Positions 34,163 to 45,491 of a stretch of DNA of 64,000 nucleotides are shown in pieces. The notes beneath the pieces are model-generated. The model was not told the origin of the DNA, made no database searches, and worked only from the letters and a program-made list of their open reading frames with translations. The stretch's first letter is position 1; each line of letters starts with the position of its first letter. Both the position numbers and the translations under genes were made by a program. This DNA comes from Clonostachys chloroleuca (taxonomy: Eukaryota > Ascomycota > Sordariomycetes > Hypocreales > Bionectriaceae). The DNA lies in NCBI GenBank assembly GCA_037952775.1, contig JBANAY010000003.1:14942001-15006000 (forward strand). The letters are read 5' to 3'.

Positions 34163-35624
34163 ATGTTGACCCCGAAGCGCCTGTATTTTTCCCTCGCGTG
34201 CCTCGCCGCCTTTGTTGCACCCTCTCTGGGGCAACGGCCGAGCACCGCTTCATTATGTGACTACTACGCCACGGCCCTGTATGGTACCAACAACAGCAAC
34301 ACGCAGTGGAACCTCATCAGGCATATCGTGGCTTTGGCGTTTGAGGGAGGTTCCGAGTTGACCAACAAATCATCCGAGCTGACGGGAATCTTGCGTCCGG
34401 GCAAGTTTGGTGGCGTGGACATCGACCTTCGACAGTACTTCAACGGCTCTAGAGCTTCCACGAATGTCAACAACGCACCGATTGGAATTAATTGGCTTGA
34501 TCAAGGTGGCACTGTGCCACTCTCGGATTTCTTGACTGGGAGGACGGACACTGTTGTCATGTCTAATTCCTCTAACCAATAGTGAGACTTGACCTTCAGA
34601 ACCATCTCGAGCTTGAAGTTACCTTGCTGACGATCCGGCCTAGCCATCTGTTTGGAAACTTCTTTGTTTCTTTCAGTCGAGCGTTTGCCTGTAGTATCCC
34701 ATACCCCTCTCTGCCGAACTCCGCCGGTCCCGTTCAGTTGTCGTACGCCCACAAGTTCATGAACCTCGAGTATAACCAACTTGGACACTTCATCAACCAG
34801 CTCAGCCAGGCAGCGATATACTACGGATTTTCCACCCAAGACGCCGAAACGTTCCGTACACGATTGAACAGTCAATACAATGTGCGATGTGCACCGCCAG
34901 TCACATTCAACCCAGCAATGGGCCCGCAACTACTCAGTCTGTGCCAGAACCCGACGTGTCCGCTTGCAGTTCCCGTCAGCGACTGCGCGGCATACAACAA
35001 TCTTACAGCAAATGGAATATCGGATAGTAGCCCTACCACGGTGACTGCCACGGCTACTGCTACTGCCACGGCCTCGACCGCGCCGTCGTCCTCGGCAACA
35101 TCTGCGTCTCCAGCCACGCAGGATGAGGATAAGCTGACCAAAGGCGCAATTGCCGGTATCGCCATTGGAGGCGCAGCTGTTCTTGTCCTTGCCGTTGCGG
35201 CCTTCTTTTTCGTCAGGAGACGACGCAATAAAGCCCCCCTCCACCACCTCCATCAGAGCCCCCGGCTGCCTGGGCAGGCTCGCAGCATTTCTCGTCCCCG
35301 ACCCTCGACCCTACTTCTCCAGCTGGGCGTGACCGCCACGCGTCTTCTTATTTCTCTACAGGCCCCCTACCGTCCGAGATGGCTAGCTCTAGATACCAGA
35401 GCCCCGTGGAATTGAACGCTAAAACAGGTGATCCGTACCTCCAGCAATGGGCGGCAACAGTCAGCCACCCGGTCGAGATGGATAGCTCTCCAGCTGGGGA
35501 TCATCAGTGGTCACAAGATCAGGGTGGAGAGATCCAACAGGCTCAAAACCAGTCGAAGAGCCATACGTATCATCAGACTCAAGATGAGGCAACGCGGCAA
35601 TACCACGAAGGTAATTATCGATGA
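34163..35624 (+). CDS. secreted single-pass Ser/Thr-rich surface protein, frame break after the TM helix
   Basis: A type I membrane protein of unknown function with a wall-sensor-like layout. Exon 1 (34163-34581) encodes a signal peptide (LACLAAFVAPSLGQ) and a domain beginning STASLCDYYATALYG with several N-glycosylation sites. A 62-nt intron leads to exon 2 from 34644, which holds a Cys-containing extracellular part, a Thr/Ala/Ser repeat tract, one helix (AIAGIAIGGAAVLVLAVAAF) and a basic VRRRRNK stop-transfer. Directly after that, the C6 run at 35234-35239 separates this frame from the one that looks right downstream (PPPPPPSEPPAAW, then SPVELNAKTGDPYLQQW to the stop at 35624). One extra C joins them. 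Without it the protein ends at 35415 with an unrelated tail. No intron fits. A sequencing error or a recent indel is likely. Confidence 0.72.
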
Positions 35625-36668
35625 GGCGTCTGGCTCTCACAAAGTCTTTGGTGGAAAAGGGGGTGGGGGTTGTTATAGATGATGTAGAATAATACGTATA
35701 TGATGGTTAATAGCAATGGATTTCAACTCTTTATTTCAAACATATCTATACTTGCGATGTGACGCGCGGTCGGGTTCAACATCTTTTTTTTTTAGATGTC
35801 GCCGTCTTTCAATAAGAAACTCAGTGTCAGGCATGTCACCTTATCATTTACCGTCAGTCTGTGATTGCTGATATATGAAAATGTGGACGCAGATGATCAG
35901 TATTCTTACAACACTCCAAATCTTTGCCTATATATCTGGCTTGCGGAATCAAGTCTTGGATGACTTAGGTGGACAGGCGGGTAGGGAGCGTTCTATTTGG
36001 AAGCGCGCCCACCGTGCACGCTTTCGTCGTCATTAGGATAAGTTTCTTACACTTCTGAAACGGGGGTCATTATTGTACTCACCTCCCTCTGTGTCGTGAC
36101 AGATGCAAGGGGCGGCATTGGCGGACCGTGCCATTGCGTGTTTACGTAGAACAAAGCTGACACGTGTGAAATCGCCGGTCTCAACTTCATCAATAGAAGG
36201 TCCCAGCAACTACACCATCATTCATGAGTAAGATGATGAAACAAAAGACAAAAGTTCCACGTGTCAAACTAATTCTTTGGCAATGATTGAATACGCATTA
36301 TGTAGGTTTCGTCTCGACTTCTTTGGTTTCTAGAAGGGATATAAGGTTTCGGCCCGTGCAACTGGTGGCTATTTTTGAAGCTCATATTGCCTGCTATCAA
36401 AGGTCAGATGTCACTGGTCTGATAAGGAGCTCTAAAAGGTTCAGCTTTGGAGATAATAATCAGTTCATCAAAGTTGAAAGAAAGGGAGGAAGAAAAAGAT
36501 ATTTAGTCTTAATTTTTGAACGAATTGTTGATAATGGATTTCTGGTAACGCGCGTAAGTAAGTCCATCAGAGAGAAAGAATAGAAGAAAATCACTGAGTA
36601 CTTAGAACTAACCCTAACTTATGAAAAGCTACAAGAGATCTGTAAGGTATCATGCACTAGAATCAACT
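35625..36668. other. 1-kb convergent intergenic region
   Basis: It lies between the 3' ends of the surface-protein gene and the transcription-factor gene. The frame at 36287-36583 is open but unrecognised. Nothing else is seen. Confidence 0.55.
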
Positions 36669-39136
36669 TTATACGTCCCAAGTCGATGAGAATCCATCAT
36701 CGTAAACATCCCAAAGCATTGTTTGCTCTGACACATTGAACCAACTTTCAGAAATGCCTGACGTCCCCCGCAAATTCTCCATAATGCTGGTAGCGTCGAA
36801 GTCTGGAAAGCCCAACTCTCCATTGGGTTCAAGTAATGTGGATAGACTAGGAGAGTGATCATCTCCATCATGTCTTCCTTGCCAGCCTGAGGTCTCATCC
36901 GATACCAATAGATTGCCAGTTATTCTTGGAGGGACGACTGCTGGTGTTGCAACAGCGTCTGATTCAACGCTGACTCCCATATCTGCCATTAGCCGATGAA
37001 GAATTTCTCTGGCCCTCCTTGCGGACGAGTATACCGCCTTGTGTCTATCCAATGCCCCAAGACACACCGAAAGTGCTTCTCGATGGCCGAACTGATTACC
37101 ATGATGGGCCAGGACGTGAATGTGTATAGTTGCGCTGATATGAGCCGCATAGCATAGCACGAAAGTCTCGCTACCAAGAATGTATAACTTTTCGTGTATT
37201 CGAAGAATTTGACTGATCTCGGAAGCTGCTCGACAGCAGGTCACAAGCGCCTCATTCTCGAGTGACCCTGGTGAAGGCCCGGTGTGAGAAAGTAGTAGAC
37301 GGAAGACCAATATGACAAGGAGATTATAGGTAGCTCTGAGAACCAGGAATTTAGTCAGATATCATACTTTTTCGACCAATTGTGGTTAACTTACAACATT
37401 GCCAGGTTATAAGGCAGTGGCCTCAACTTTGTTTTGCAAGACACAAAGTCGAGTTGAGGAGGTAGATCTCGTCTCCACTCCTCAAGTTCCAATTGCAGTA
37501 ACTTGATATCATTTGGAAGGTGATCCGAAGGCTGTGTGGAGTGGCTCGTGGAATAGACTTGAGAGTGGATTCTCTCCATGACGATACTGAGTCGGCAAAA
37601 TTGCTCCAAGAGAGAAAGATTGTAGGATGGTAATACACAGGGCTCGGCTGCGGCGCAAAAGGAGATAGGGTTGAAATGCTCGAGCTCCTCGAAGTCGTCA
37701 TAGAATACCAACGGGATATTTGAATCCGAGAGGCGAAGATTGGGATGCCTGCCTTGATAGAGACAGAGCAATTTGTCTATTACTAGATGGCCGAGTGAGT
37801 TAGCATCATTGGAGGCCGGGGTCATAGATTAGGTAGATCTTACGGAATGCGCCCCAAAACACTCTTCTCCTTACTTCCAGCTCCTCTGGGCTCATAGATC
37901 GGGACATCCCTCGCCGGACGTGGATCCCCATATCAATGAGCATATTGAATGCATTCCCTGCATACAGCCAGGAGACACTTCTCTCGTCACAGCGAGAAAA
38001 AAGCGAACTTGACATTATTAGGAGCGCTTGAATGCTAGTAATTCGACTTTGATCGAACTTATCTCGCAGAATTTCCGTGAAGCGCTGGCGGAAGGACCAC
38101 CCAGCTGTGTTGATGTCTTTTGCTTCATGGCGAATAGCTGTCGAGGAACAGTGTTTTGAAGCCGAGTAGTACATGGCATTTAGGAGCAGTTTAGAGAAAT
38201 AAGGCCCTCCACAAGCCATATCTCGCATGAAGACCGTCCGATAGACGATTAAACCTGCATGGGGCTGTCGTGTCCAGTAGATGGAGAGTAATTCCATCCC
38301 AAGAGAGGGCTCTACGCCGTCAAAATCGAGAGCTCCCGTGGCAAAATTCACCGTTTCAAGTTGGCCTGCATCCATCTAGACTTAGTTGGTTCCGAAGGCT
38401 TAATAAATCAAGGCGATGGGATACATACGCTGTCTAGCCGACTCTGCAACTAACATACACCTGATGTTGTTAGAATCGCTCGTAGGAAAGTCTTCATCGG
38501 CCCCTTTCACATTCAGTCGTGATAAATTATCAAATAAAACGCTAGTCGGCCCATGGTAGCTCGCTTGATCCATCTGTGGAGCTTCGGCAAGCAAACTTGG
38601 TGAAGTCTCTGAAGCCAGTTCCTCTCTGGTTGAGCTTGCCGGGGGCTCTAGGCTATCTTCAGCTGACCACTGCCTCTGCGTAGATTCTAGGGCGACCTGT
38701 GCACTTGACGATGAGTGGGTGCTGCTAACATTGGCCTCTTGTCCATCTTTCTGAGCCTCTTGGAGGAGCTGACGAAGCCGTTGATTTTCATCTTCAAGTT
38801 CCTTTATCCGTCGGTTCGTGGGCCTCACTCAACTTCAGTCCCTTGCCGTTGGAAGAGAATAGGGAGGCCTTACCTTGGCTGTTGCGTAGGGGTCTGAGGG
38901 ATACATTCTTTGCCTTTTGCAACGCAAGCTTTACATGCCGGCTTTGTCCCATCGCATTTGAGCTGCAGGTGACATTGATCTCATTAGCCAAACACAATAA
39001 CTGAGAAGAGGGATGCAAAATATGGGCATGAAAGAGAGATCAATTGTCCTCGAACCTTTTTTTCTCGACAGTGTTCGCATGATAGCGTTGTCCGCCGAGA
39101 TGATCGAGCATGGTCTCCTCGTCCCTTTCCAAGCAT
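36669..39136 (-). CDS. Zn2Cys6 (GAL4-type) transcription factor
   Basis: A fungal binuclear-zinc-cluster regulator of 713 residues. Six exons fit: 39136-39056, 38962-38874, 38823-38429, 38365-37844, 37782-37395 and 37335-36669. The DNA-binding domain is split by intron 1: SCEHCREKK joins LKCDGTKPACKACVAKGKEC to give all six Cys with spacing 2-6-6-2-6. A coiled-coil dimerisation helix follows (NRRIKELEDENQRLRQLLQEA), then an acidic Ser-rich linker and the fungal_trans middle homology region (for example RRVFWGAFLIDKLLCLYQGR). The intron-4 junction that yields FWGAFLIDK supports the splice choice, as that motif is family-typical. It should act in the nucleus, usually at paired CGG half-sites. 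It lies next to the epimerase and dehydratase genes, which it may control. Confidence 0.9.
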
Positions 39137-39638
39137 CACTATACACCATCCGAGCTGTCCGGAGCTCTAGAGCCGTCCTGAATCTGGACAATGGGTCTCT
39201 ATTGTGTGTATAGAGTTTGAACTGACAATGTTGCAGGACAAAAATGGAGCTGGGTGATGATTTCTCCACCGAGTCTGGGGCCAGTGCTTGTTTACTTAAT
39301 TCAAATCCTTCGACCCCGCACGGGTTAAATCGTTTTCGGAATGCAGCCCCACGTACTGGTTGCTCGGAACACGGAAGAGGCCGATGTGACGATACTTATT
39401 AGTACGTTGTTTAATGTCGAGTGGTGTCTGGGTAGAGGCGAAACTGTTTACTTCCACCACTGGCTGAGCGCCAATCATTTTAGAAGTCAACGAGCCAGAG
39501 CTTGATGCGAATTTCTTCTCTATGTAATCAGGGATTCAAGTGTAGACTACATTTGGACTCTGCCTTTGACCAACAGTTGCTACAATTTTTAAACATGGTT
39601 TCCTCGAATCAAGATGTTGTATATACACATCCTACAGC
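39137..39638. other. promoter of the transcription-factor gene
   Basis: A 502-base gap between the factor's start and the epimerase stop. It would hold the factor's promoter and the epimerase 3' end. No gene is seen. Confidence 0.5.
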
Positions 39639-40559
39639 TCATGTGCTTGAGCTAGGTCTTGGGTAATACTTTGTCCACTCGTGATCTTGTTCAAAGCCTA
39701 GGAGCCTCTGGATTTTTTGGTTGCTCATAGGTGCTTCTCGTGGCCCCATTTCTCTGGTAAATGGAGTGTTGGGACACTGCTCTCTTAGGAACTCGGAAGT
39801 ATTTCTCATATTTGTGATGTGGTCGTTTGCTGCATTGAATATCTGGAAACCCAACCCATCCTTGCCGATGGCCAAGGAACACATTTTGCCCAGATCACGA
39901 GCGTCCGTGTACGACCAACCATGCGCTTTCCATTTTGAAGGGTCGTTCACATAGCCTTGGAAGGACTTCTCGTACTCGTCTGGGGCTATGACCGCGCCGA
40001 TTCGAAGGGCATAAATATCGATGCCAAATCTTCTCGCAAAGCTGCGCCCTACTTTCTCGCAGCAGACCTTGGAAAGGGCGTAGACATCCATGGGGTTGAC
40101 ATCAATATCCTCATCTATGGGGAACGAGGGAAAGTCGACATCACCCTCCGCGTAAGTGACCCCATATGTGCATACCGTACTCGCCAGAATAATCTTCTTG
40201 ACCCCCAGCCTGGACGAGGCCTCGATAACATTGAAAGCGCTACTCGTGTTTACTCTGTAGGTCTCAATGTCTGGCACCAACATATTTCTTGCGATGCCGG
40301 CGAGATGGATAACTGCATCGGGAGGGCTATGAACTGGCTCGTTGAATGGCTCTGTTAATTTGAAGTGAGATGAAATTGAGCTATAGACCTGACCCCCATC
40401 GGTGAGATCGACTTTGAGCGTATGTACTAGGTTGCCAAGGTTGCCTGGTAATGGTACGATGTCGAGATTAAGCACATGATGTCCCTGATCTAACAGATAT
40501 TGTATTATATGACGACCAGCCTTGCCGGATCCGCCGGTCACAATGACTCGCCTGCTCAT
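39639..40559 (-). CDS. NAD-dependent epimerase/dehydratase (extended SDR)
   Basis: A Rossmann-fold enzyme of the extended short-chain dehydrogenase class, 306 residues in one exon. The nucleotide site is VIVTGGSGKAGRH (GxxGxxG), followed by the acidic residue in LNLDIVPL that favours NAD(H), an AVIHLAGIA strand, ILASTVCTYG and the catalytic VYALSKVCCEK (YxxxK). The first real ATG in frame is at 40559 (MSRRVIVTGG); a longer open frame upstream begins with TTG only. Layout and length resemble sugar epimerases and uronate dehydrogenases, so a sugar or sugar-acid substrate is likely, but not proven. It diverges from the IlvD/DHAD-type dehydratase over a shared promoter and has the Zn2Cys6 factor downstream, which suggests one small pathway. 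Confidence 0.86.
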   Translation of the reverse strand: MSRRVIVTGGSGKAGRHIIQYLLDQGHHVLNLDIVPLPGNLGNLVHTLKVDLTDGGQVYSSISSHFKLTEPFNEPVHSPPDAVIHLAGIARNMLVPDIETYRVNTSSAFNVIEASSRLGVKKIILASTVCTYGVTYAEGDVDFPSFPIDEDIDVNPMDVYALSKVCCEKVGRSFARRFGIDIYALRIGAVIAPDEYEKSFQGYVNDPSKWKAHGWSYTDARDLGKMCSLAIGKDGLGFQIFNAANDHITNMRNTSEFLREQCPNTPFTREMGPREAPMSNQKIQRLLGFEQDHEWTKYYPRPSSST

Positions 40560-41047
40560 ATGCTGAGACTGGGGCTGGTGGAGAACAAGTAGAGGGATGC
40601 TTGACTGGCTGGTTTCAAGAACAAACACCTCGGTAAGCAATGAACTTCAGGTTATTTATTCAGCTCAAGGAGAAAAGCGACGCCAATGTCCCAGATATAC
40701 CCCAAGAATGTATGATTCAACTCTGGGTGTGCTTCTAGGTTCGATGAGAACCCACGTGAACAGTTCCGGACTGTAAGTGTCCGAAGCCCCGCAAAATCTG
40801 GACAATGTCTGTCCGGACATGAATTGCTTGGCATCTTAAATCACCAAAACCAAGCGACCAATCCTCGAATCACTTTTACAAATGATGGAGTGATGAAGTC
40901 ATTTGAAAGAGGCTTTTGAGTTCAATTGATTGATCTTGTTATCTTGAAATCTAGTACTGTCGATACTAAAGACTTTACAATTCAACCATCTTCTCTCTCT
41001 CGGGTGGCCTACATTTTGGCTGTCCACACCGTATAAATTTATTGGCC
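40560..41047. promoter_or_regulatory. bidirectional promoter, epimerase and dehydratase genes
   Basis: A 488-base region separates the two divergent starts. It contains an E-box CACGTG at 40753-40758 and a group of GTCCG half-sites listed separately. No coding frame is supported inside. Confidence 0.6.
40767..40819. promoter_or_regulatory. clustered CGGAC/GTCCG sites, candidate zinc-cluster operator
   Basis: Within 53 bases there is an inverted pair CGGAC-N7-GTCCG (40767-40783) and a perfect palindrome TGTCCGGACA (40810-40819). Zn2Cys6 proteins commonly bind paired CGG triplets in this kind of array, and a gene for such a factor is 1.6 kb away. The assignment to that factor is inference. Confidence 0.4.
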
Positions 41048-43083
41048 ATGTCTCCCTCAAGGACAGAAGAAAATGATATATCAGAAGCACGATATGTGAA
41101 CTTCCCACACATGGATAGTACGGCCACGCGAGATGGGGATTTGGTATTGAATCGACACTCAACATTCATCACGCGAGAGCACGACTTTCCGCCAGCAAAG
41201 GTGGTACCTTGTGAAAGTCTCCGGCATCGGCAGTTCTAATAAATCAGCAGGCCATGTTATATGCGGCAGGTGTACCGGATGAAGAAGCAATGCAGAAGAG
41301 CCCCCATGTGGGAATTGCCTCGGCATGGTGGGAAGGTAACCCATGCAAGTACGATTTTACCTCGTCTACTCGTTTTCGAACTTGGCTGACATTAATCTAG
41401 CATGCATCGTATGTAATGCTGAATTTATGAATGATACGCAGTTTAAACATCTAACTCTCTTTAGTTGGTGATCTCGGTAAGACGATCAAGGATTCGGTGG
41501 ATAGGGAGGGATTCCTGGGATGGAGATATAACACAATTGGTGTGTCGGACGGAATAACGATGGGCAATGAGGGTAAGTCGGGGCCTGGTAACTTGTTCAG
41601 AAACTGAAGCTAACGATTTTATAACAAACCAGGCATGCGATTTTCTCTTCAATCCCGAGAGATCATTGCAGACAGTATTGAGACGGTAACATGTGCGCAG
41701 GCTCATGACGCTTGCATCGTCGTTCCGGGCTGTGACAAGAATATGCCCGGTTGCGTTATGGGTATTGCGAGACACAACAGACCATCTGTCGTTGTTTATG
41801 GCGGCACCCAGAGAGGTGGCTTCAGTAAGACTCTCCAAAAGCCAATCGACATGAATACACCTTCGGAAGCCAGAGGTGCATTCACGCTTGGGACTCTGAA
41901 AGATTGGTCAAAGGACGGAAAGTACTCTGCAGAAGAGATTCTCTCAGATATCGAGAAACATTCCGTACCGGGGGCTGGCGCCTGTGGTGGCATGTACACG
42001 GCAAATAGTTTGGCCACCGTGATCGAGACACTCGGCCTCACACTACCGGGATCTTCGAGTGCTCCAGCTGAGTCGCCAGCGAAGCTGCGAGAGTGCGAAC
42101 GCATCGGAGAGACCATTAGAATCTGCCTGGAGAAAAATATCCGACCACGCGATCTTCTGACTAAGAAGGCATTCGAAAATGCGCTGGTCATGATTATGGC
42201 CGTGGGAGGCTCAACTAACTCAGTTTTGCACGTTCTCGCCATGGCAAAAACGGCAGAGGTCAACCTGACTCTCGACGATTTCCAGCGTGTCTCGAATAAA
42301 ACACCCTTCATCGCCAACATGGCCCCAAGTGGAAAGCATACCATGGAAGACTTGTTCAACGTCGGCGGTATACCCTCGGTGATGAAGCTTCTAATCGCTG
42401 GAGGGCTTTTGGATGGTACGGCTATGACGGTCACCGGCAAGTCATTGGCAGAGAACGTCGAAGCCTGGCCTTCTCTCCCTCAGGGCCAAGAGGTCATCAG
42501 GTCATTAAGCAATCCGATAAAATCTAGTGGTCACATAGAAATTCTTCATGGAAATATTGCACCTGGAGGAGCTGTGGCAAAGATCACTGGCAAGGAAGGC
42601 TTGCACTTCGAGGGGAAGGCCAGAGTCTTCGACAAGGAGGAGTTTCTCTGCACCGCCCTAGACAAGGGGGAGATCCCACACGATGAGAACATTGTTCTTG
42701 TAGTTCGTTACGAAGGCCCCAAGGGAGGTCCTGGAATGCCCGAGCAGCTTCGAGCTTCTGGTACTTTAAAGGGAGGCGGCTTCACGAATGTCGCATTGAT
42801 AACTGACGGCAGATATTCTGGTGCAAGCCATGGCTTCATTGTTGGGCACATCGTCCCAGAGGCGGCGGTTGGCGGCCCCATTGCCGCAATTAGGGACGGA
42901 GATATCATTAGAATCGATGCGGAAAACAATAAGATTGAGATGCCCCATGTCTCAGACGAGGAGATTCAAGGGCGACTAAGAACGTGGAAGCCACGGCGAC
43001 TTACAGTAACTCGTGGCACACTAGCCAAGTATGCTCATCTCGTATCCAATGCATCCGAAGGTGCAGTTACAGATCTATTCTAA
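41048..43083 (+). CDS. IlvD/Edd-family dehydratase, DHAD-like, with 8-nt micro-exon
   Basis: An Fe-S dehydratase of the IlvD/Edd family, closest in motifs to dihydroxy-acid dehydratase of branched-chain amino-acid synthesis. Exons 41048-41200, 41248-41348, 41401-41408, 41465-41572 and 41633-43083 give 606 residues. The third exon is only 8 nt; it is needed to read EGNPCNMHLGDLGK, a conserved cluster-ligand region, across the junctions. Further marks are CDKNMPGCVMG, VPGAGACGGMYTAN, YEGPKGGPGMPE and TDGRYSGASHGF. All three family Cys positions are present. The N terminus (MSPSRTEENDIS) is not an obvious mitochondrial presequence, so this may be a cytosolic paralogue rather than the housekeeping enzyme. 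With the divergent epimerase and the regulator it may serve sugar-acid catabolism, where IlvD relatives dehydrate aldonates; a branched-chain role is the alternative. Confidence 0.88.
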
Positions 43084-44338
43084 TATTAATAAAATGAATA
43101 ATCCAATTTTGCCTCACCCATAGAAAGAAATTCCATCCTCAGCTGAAACTACTCAGAGCATACTCCCAGCTAATAACACCCTTTGGCGGAGATTGCAAAA
43201 TGGTACGCAGTCCTGGGCATAGATACAAAGGCACCTCCATCAGTTAAATGCTAGGTAGAAGTTGGCACGTTAGAGGCAATGGTTCCACTGTGAACTTATT
43301 GTCTGCAATGAGAACATCAGCCATGATCACATGTCTCTTGGCTTGCCTAGGCCTGGGTACGGTACACGACGCCGTTAGATCGTAGATCATAAGCTGCCTT
43401 AAATAGATACGAGGTCGATCCAACCCCCGCCCTTCCTGTTTCCTTCAACACGAGATGTCGCCTTGGCAAACTCCACCATCCAACATGTGCGCATCTGGTG
43501 ATGGGCGGTCTCGAACTCATTTTTAGGGCCGTCTACTATCTAGTAATGCAGACTACTCGGCCTCGGGTACTTCGATATTTTTGGCGCGTGGCACATTGTT
43601 TCCAATCTCATGGCCCCCACGAAAGGGGAGGAAGAAGGAGACTGTGCCAGGTGGTCTCGCATTACCAATGATACAGTCATCATCATATGGCCCTGTATAC
43701 CACATGTGAATGAGTTGGGAGGTTCATCTGCGCAGTCGGGGTGATTGCGCTCAACATGTGACAACGTGACAACAACATCCTACAGCCAACTATGGCTACT
43801 AGGTATCATGGGTTGGAAAGGGAGCTACAGCGATTCTACGAGAGCTTGGGCCTGTGCCTTTACCTGCCACGCACGATGATGTTTCAAAGGCAGCATTTGA
43901 TCGACAGACTGAAGTACATATGCTGGCATCGTGGTACTGACCAGCATTGGCTTGGCGCCCGAATATCCCCGATGACACCTCTTTGCCAGTTGGCATGTAT
44001 GCCGATCCACACAAGTAGGACAAATCATACAATGGATGCTAGTTTCATGCCGCGCGGGGTTGAAGCGAAGGACGGGGCTGTGCAAGTCTGATCAATATCC
44101 TCAATGGGACTTTTGATTGATCTACTATCTAGCTTCCCTCCACCTACCAGCACACTAAGGTAAGCACGCAAAGACTCTGAAACAGATGTCGAAGATCGTC
44201 CTCTTCTGTTGGTCATTGTTGTTTAACAGTATTCACTTGCTATAAGAATCCCCAACTCGTATCATTAGTTTTGCCCAAAAACGTATCCTTTCCTCCAGCT
44301 GTTATCCTAAGAATTAGCAGCCCACTTAACGATTCACA
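43084..44338. other. 1.25-kb intergenic region, nothing recognised
   Basis: Overlapping short frames on both strands (43540-44216) show no motifs. The final 60 bases lead into the membrane-protein gene. Confidence 0.55.
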
Positions 44339-45101
44339 ATGACTGCCGCGGCCGTACATTCTTACTATCACTCCCCGAGGAGCATCTGGATCAGTAAGCT
44401 GGTCTTCCGCATCTTCTCGATAATCTTCTGTATTGCCGTAATTGCTCTTTGCGCTGTGTTGGACACTTCTTTCAGTGGTGCGGCGAGCGCAGTGCTGGTC
44501 CCTCAAGTATGTACCAATCAATCTCCACAGCGTTTCGGCAGCTACTAAATGGTGAACATAGGCAGTCGTCACCTTTTTCATGGGGAATGCAGACATCATT
44601 TGCATTCTTCGACGACCTGGCCGCTTTGGAGTCAACCCTATCGCCTGTATTGTGGTCGAACTGTTGTTAGTTGGAGGCTATATCGTGGGGACAATCGCAT
44701 TCGTCTATTCGTCAACACGATCATACTACAATTCTGATGATTACGGGAGGCTAGCAAACGATCTGAAGATTGCCGGGGTTACCATGGGCGGTATCGTATT
44801 GTAAGTCTTACATTAGCCTATGTACCCTACTTACCGATATGGGGGGGAGCCCACCAGAATCTGGGAGTACTGACACATTAATAGGGCGGCCCACTTTGCT
44901 CTCTTCGTTATTGCTTGCTACGAAACCGACCTTCGATACCGTCTCCAGCCAAAGGCTAGAGCGAAGGGCGAGGCTACCGTGGCAGAACAGGGATTGGTTC
45001 TCTGCTATAACTGTCGACAACCAGTCAATTCTCCAATGTACAAGGAGCCTGAATCCCCGTTATTGGATGAGAAGTCTCCCGAGGCTTATGGCCGGTTGTG
45101 A
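44339..45101 (+). CDS. small four-helix membrane protein (MARVEL-like layout)
   Basis: An integral membrane protein of 207 residues with unknown function. Exons 44339-44506, 44562-44800 and 44885-45101 join in frame. Four hydrophobic segments are visible: IFSIIFCIAVIALCAVL, a second around AVLVPQAVVTFFMGNADI, ACIVVELLLVGGYIVGTIAF, and GVTMGGIVLAAHFALFVIAC. A hydrophilic tail follows with a CYNCRQPV pair of cysteines and ends EKSPEAYGRL. The number and spacing of helices resemble the fungal MARVEL-type or SUR7-like small proteins, but no specific signature was found. The exon-2/3 junction is supported because it continues the fourth helix without a break. The neighbours are not functionally related in an obvious way. 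Confidence 0.75.
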
Positions 45102-45491
45102 GAAGTCTGCCACTACTTCTTACCGCTTCGAAGCTGCAATGGAAGCCAGTAGTGCGGGAGACATAGGCTAGCATTTTGAACAAGCGTGACTGCCACTTTA
45201 CAGGATGCAAAGCAAATGCATGGCAGGTTGACTTCGTCAACACTAGTTTAGAAGGCCAATAAGAATAAATACAAGCTTTATTTTTGTCTTTTTATAGTGT
45301 TCATTCGTTTACCCGTTCGTGAAATGAGTTCATTTTAGTTTATCCTAAGAAAGTACACTGGTGTCATACTGTTCAAGCTTATACTAATACCATCACTCGT
45401 TCTCAAGAAGGGAATTATTCGACAACACATTATATCGGTGTCCTTTCCGCTTTCCCTGCTTCGGTGCCAAATTTGGAGGTATTTCGGCAAT
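45102..45491. other. convergent intergenic region
   Basis: This 390-base gap between two 3' ends is AT-rich and has no feature beyond likely polyadenylation regions. Confidence 0.55.

Noticed and set aside
41048..43083. DHAD as a self-resistance gene for a sesquiterpenoid DHAD inhibitor, as in the aspterric acid cluster
   Set aside because: The dehydratase is 28 kb from the terpene cyclase, with an amino-acid permease, the RNA-end enzyme, a protease and other unrelated genes in between, and no P450 genes are present. It has its own regulator and a divergent partner.
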